DNA of 64,000 nucleotides, taken from contig CBDCXF010000002.1 of NCBI GenBank assembly GCA_965223755.1, forward strand, positions 1,364,001 through 1,428,000. The letters run 5' to 3'. The notes below the pieces were generated by a model, which had not been told where the DNA came from, made no database searches, and was given only the letters and a program-made list of their open reading frames with translations. Below are positions 62,933 to 64,000 of the stretch, piece by piece. A program made the position numbers and the translations under genes. This stretch comes from CBDCXF01 sp965223755 (lineage in GTDB: Bacteria; Acidobacteriota; Thermoanaerobaculia; Multivoradales; JAHEKO01). The first letter of the stretch is position 1; every line of letters begins with the position of its first letter.

Positions 62933-64000
62933 AAACCCGTATCCCCCGCTGCGTGGGAGGGAGTATAGCGACTCAGCACTATTAGCTCTTGGAACGCGTT
63001 CCTTTGGCGCATTGTTGGTCGCAGCCTTGCTGCCACTGAACTCTTGTTTGAATCCGTCGCCACCAGAAGATGTCTTGAAAAGGCAACCCCGCCCATTTGA
63101 GGTGCGGTTCTCGACATTTGAACATGTACCCTGCGATGGCAAACAGAATGAAGTAGAGGGCTTTCCGGCGACGCGCCTAACTCGCTGCAATGGAACACCT
63201 CAGCCTGGTACTAGACGTTTTCGTGAGCTCGACCGACTCGGACTCGCCCTGTCTACTGGTGATGACAATGGTCGGGACGAACATCTCACCGGCCTGTACT
63301 CGTTGCTCTGGGCTGATGACGTCGAGCAACTCGACACGGTTCGAAGAGCATGGCGCGAATTGCTGAGCTTCGGCCCGGAAAGCCCAGGCCTTTACAGTGA
63401 CTTCGCCGCGCTAAGTCTCGTACAAGCGCGCGCACACGACTCCGGGTGGCCGACTATCGAGGCACTCGGTCTTCTTCAGAAAGCCCGCAACGCGAACCCG
63501 CATCATCTCCCGACGCTCTACAACTGGGCATTGGCGCTCGAAGATATAGGCCTGCATTGGTCCGCTTTCGACGCGTGGAAAGAGTATTTGGACATCGAAA
63601 CCGATGAAGTTTTGCGCCGGGAAGCGCAAGAACACTTGTTGTCGCTGAACCTGGATCAACGCGCCCAGCGTTGGAGCGAGGCGCGTGCATTGTTGAAGCG
63701 GTCCGCTCAGGAGAAAGACGAACTACGGTTTCGGGAAACAGCGCGATTACATCGCCAACAGCTTTTCGAGGACTTTCTTGAGAACGGGCTACGCGACTGG
63801 GCACGTTTCCTTAGCGAGACGGATCACCGGAGCGACGCGCGCCTGACATATCTGCGTTACACCGTTCGAGCCTTTGAAAGCTGGGGTTTGGCTACGTTTC
63901 CCGCATTGGAGACGGTTTCGAATCGATCAACCACCAACGCCGCGCAAAGTCTAAAGGAGCTTCATTGGGGGGTTCAAAAATATCGCCAACATGAGTATGA
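62904..64000 (+). CDS. TPR-like lipoprotein, start uncertain, cut by right edge
   Basis: An open plus-strand frame runs to base 64000 without a stop. A hydrophobic segment FGALLVAALLPLNSC has a lipobox Cys at 63045-63047. After a loop, the helical body has YSLLWADDVEQLDTVRRAW, YSDFAALSLVQARAHD, LLQKARNANPHHLPTLYNWA and SAFDAWKEYLDIETDEV, in the style of TPR proteins that precede CHAT or protease domains in such sigma clusters. The start is unclear: ATG 62904 gives a long N-terminus and overlaps the sigma gene; TTG 63012/63015 lies at the hydrophobic part. Possible promoter TTGACA (62916) and TATCCC (62940). Confidence 0.65.
   Translation, partial: MSDCLTASDKNPYPPLRGREYSDSALLALGTRSFGALLVAALLPLNSCLNPSPPEDVLKRQPRPFEVRFSTFEHVPCDGKQNEVEGFPATRLTRCNGTPQPGTRRFRELDRLGLALSTGDDNGRDEHLTGLYSLLWADDVEQLDTVRRAWRELLSFGPESPGLYSDFAALSLVQARAHDSGWPTIEALGLLQKARNANPHHLPTLYNWALALEDIGLHWSAFDAWKEYLDIETDEVLRREAQEHLLSLNLDQRAQRWSEARALLKRSAQEKDELRFRETARLHRQQLFEDFLENGLRDWARFLSETDHRSDARLTYLRYTVRAFESWGLATFPALETVSNRSTTNAAQSLKELHWGVQKYRQHEY

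Overview
The window looks like a chromosome piece from an Acidobacteriota-type bacterium (inference). Indicators are an Oar-like TonB-dependent receptor with a carboxypeptidase-regulatory plug, a Ser/Thr kinase fused to a membrane helix and TPRs next to its own sigma factor, CadC-type winged-helix regulators, a sigma/anti-sigma/TPR cluster, and a futalosine-type menaquinone gene (mqnE) with a UbiA prenyltransferase. No rRNA is present to fix the taxonomy.

Left part, 1 to about 23.7 kb, is accessory DNA. At the left edge a large serine recombinase runs off the window, preceded by a coupled 58-aa gene. Then come a HTH protein, an XRE protein, a RuvC-like protein, a HerA/VirD4-type ATPase, RadC, a second XRE protein and a lipoprotein. 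Three transcription starts here share a near-identical operator/promoter element, and two of them appear to give leaderless mRNAs. Next are a sigma factor with a 991-aa kinase-TPR protein (minus strand) and, divergently, a 1957-aa secreted RHS protein ending in a GH-E-like nuclease toxin, overlapped by an ankyrin-repeat probable immunity gene. From 16.3 to 23.5 kb lies a tight five-gene operon that I regard as the least described system here: a membrane-anchored XseA-like protein, a two-helix membrane protein, a giant HerA/VirD4-like ATPase fused to a nuclease-like domain and an excisionase-like HTH, a protein resembling the TcB-binding end of Tc toxin A, and an Arg-rich protein. A tRNA-Arg(ACG) gene follows, with a DDE transposase inserted just beyond its promoter. 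The recombinase and the tRNA may be the two ends of one integrative element, but no att repeats can be seen in the window.

Right part, about 25.5 to 64 kb, is mostly ordinary chromosome, richer in GC. It holds two winged-helix regulators, thiG, panC, panB, a DUF4097 protein, a deoxynucleoside kinase overlapping mqnE, the TonB receptor, ArsR, UbiA, an FkbM methyltransferase, and a rhodanese divergent from a SelD-N-type FAD oxidoreductase. These are followed by a frameshifted secreted protein, small exported proteins, a TonB-C-like protein coupled to a molybdopterin oxidoreductase, pepD, an OPT transporter, an orphan PqqD-like protein, an NYN-domain protein, and the yvcK-glmU-glmS cell-wall precursor cluster. 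The window ends with an acetylpolyamine-amidohydrolase-like protein, a phosphodiesterase-TPR lipoprotein, and a sigma/anti-sigma pair divergent from a TPR-like lipoprotein cut by the right edge. Intergenic spaces in this part carry families of dispersed and tandem short repeats.
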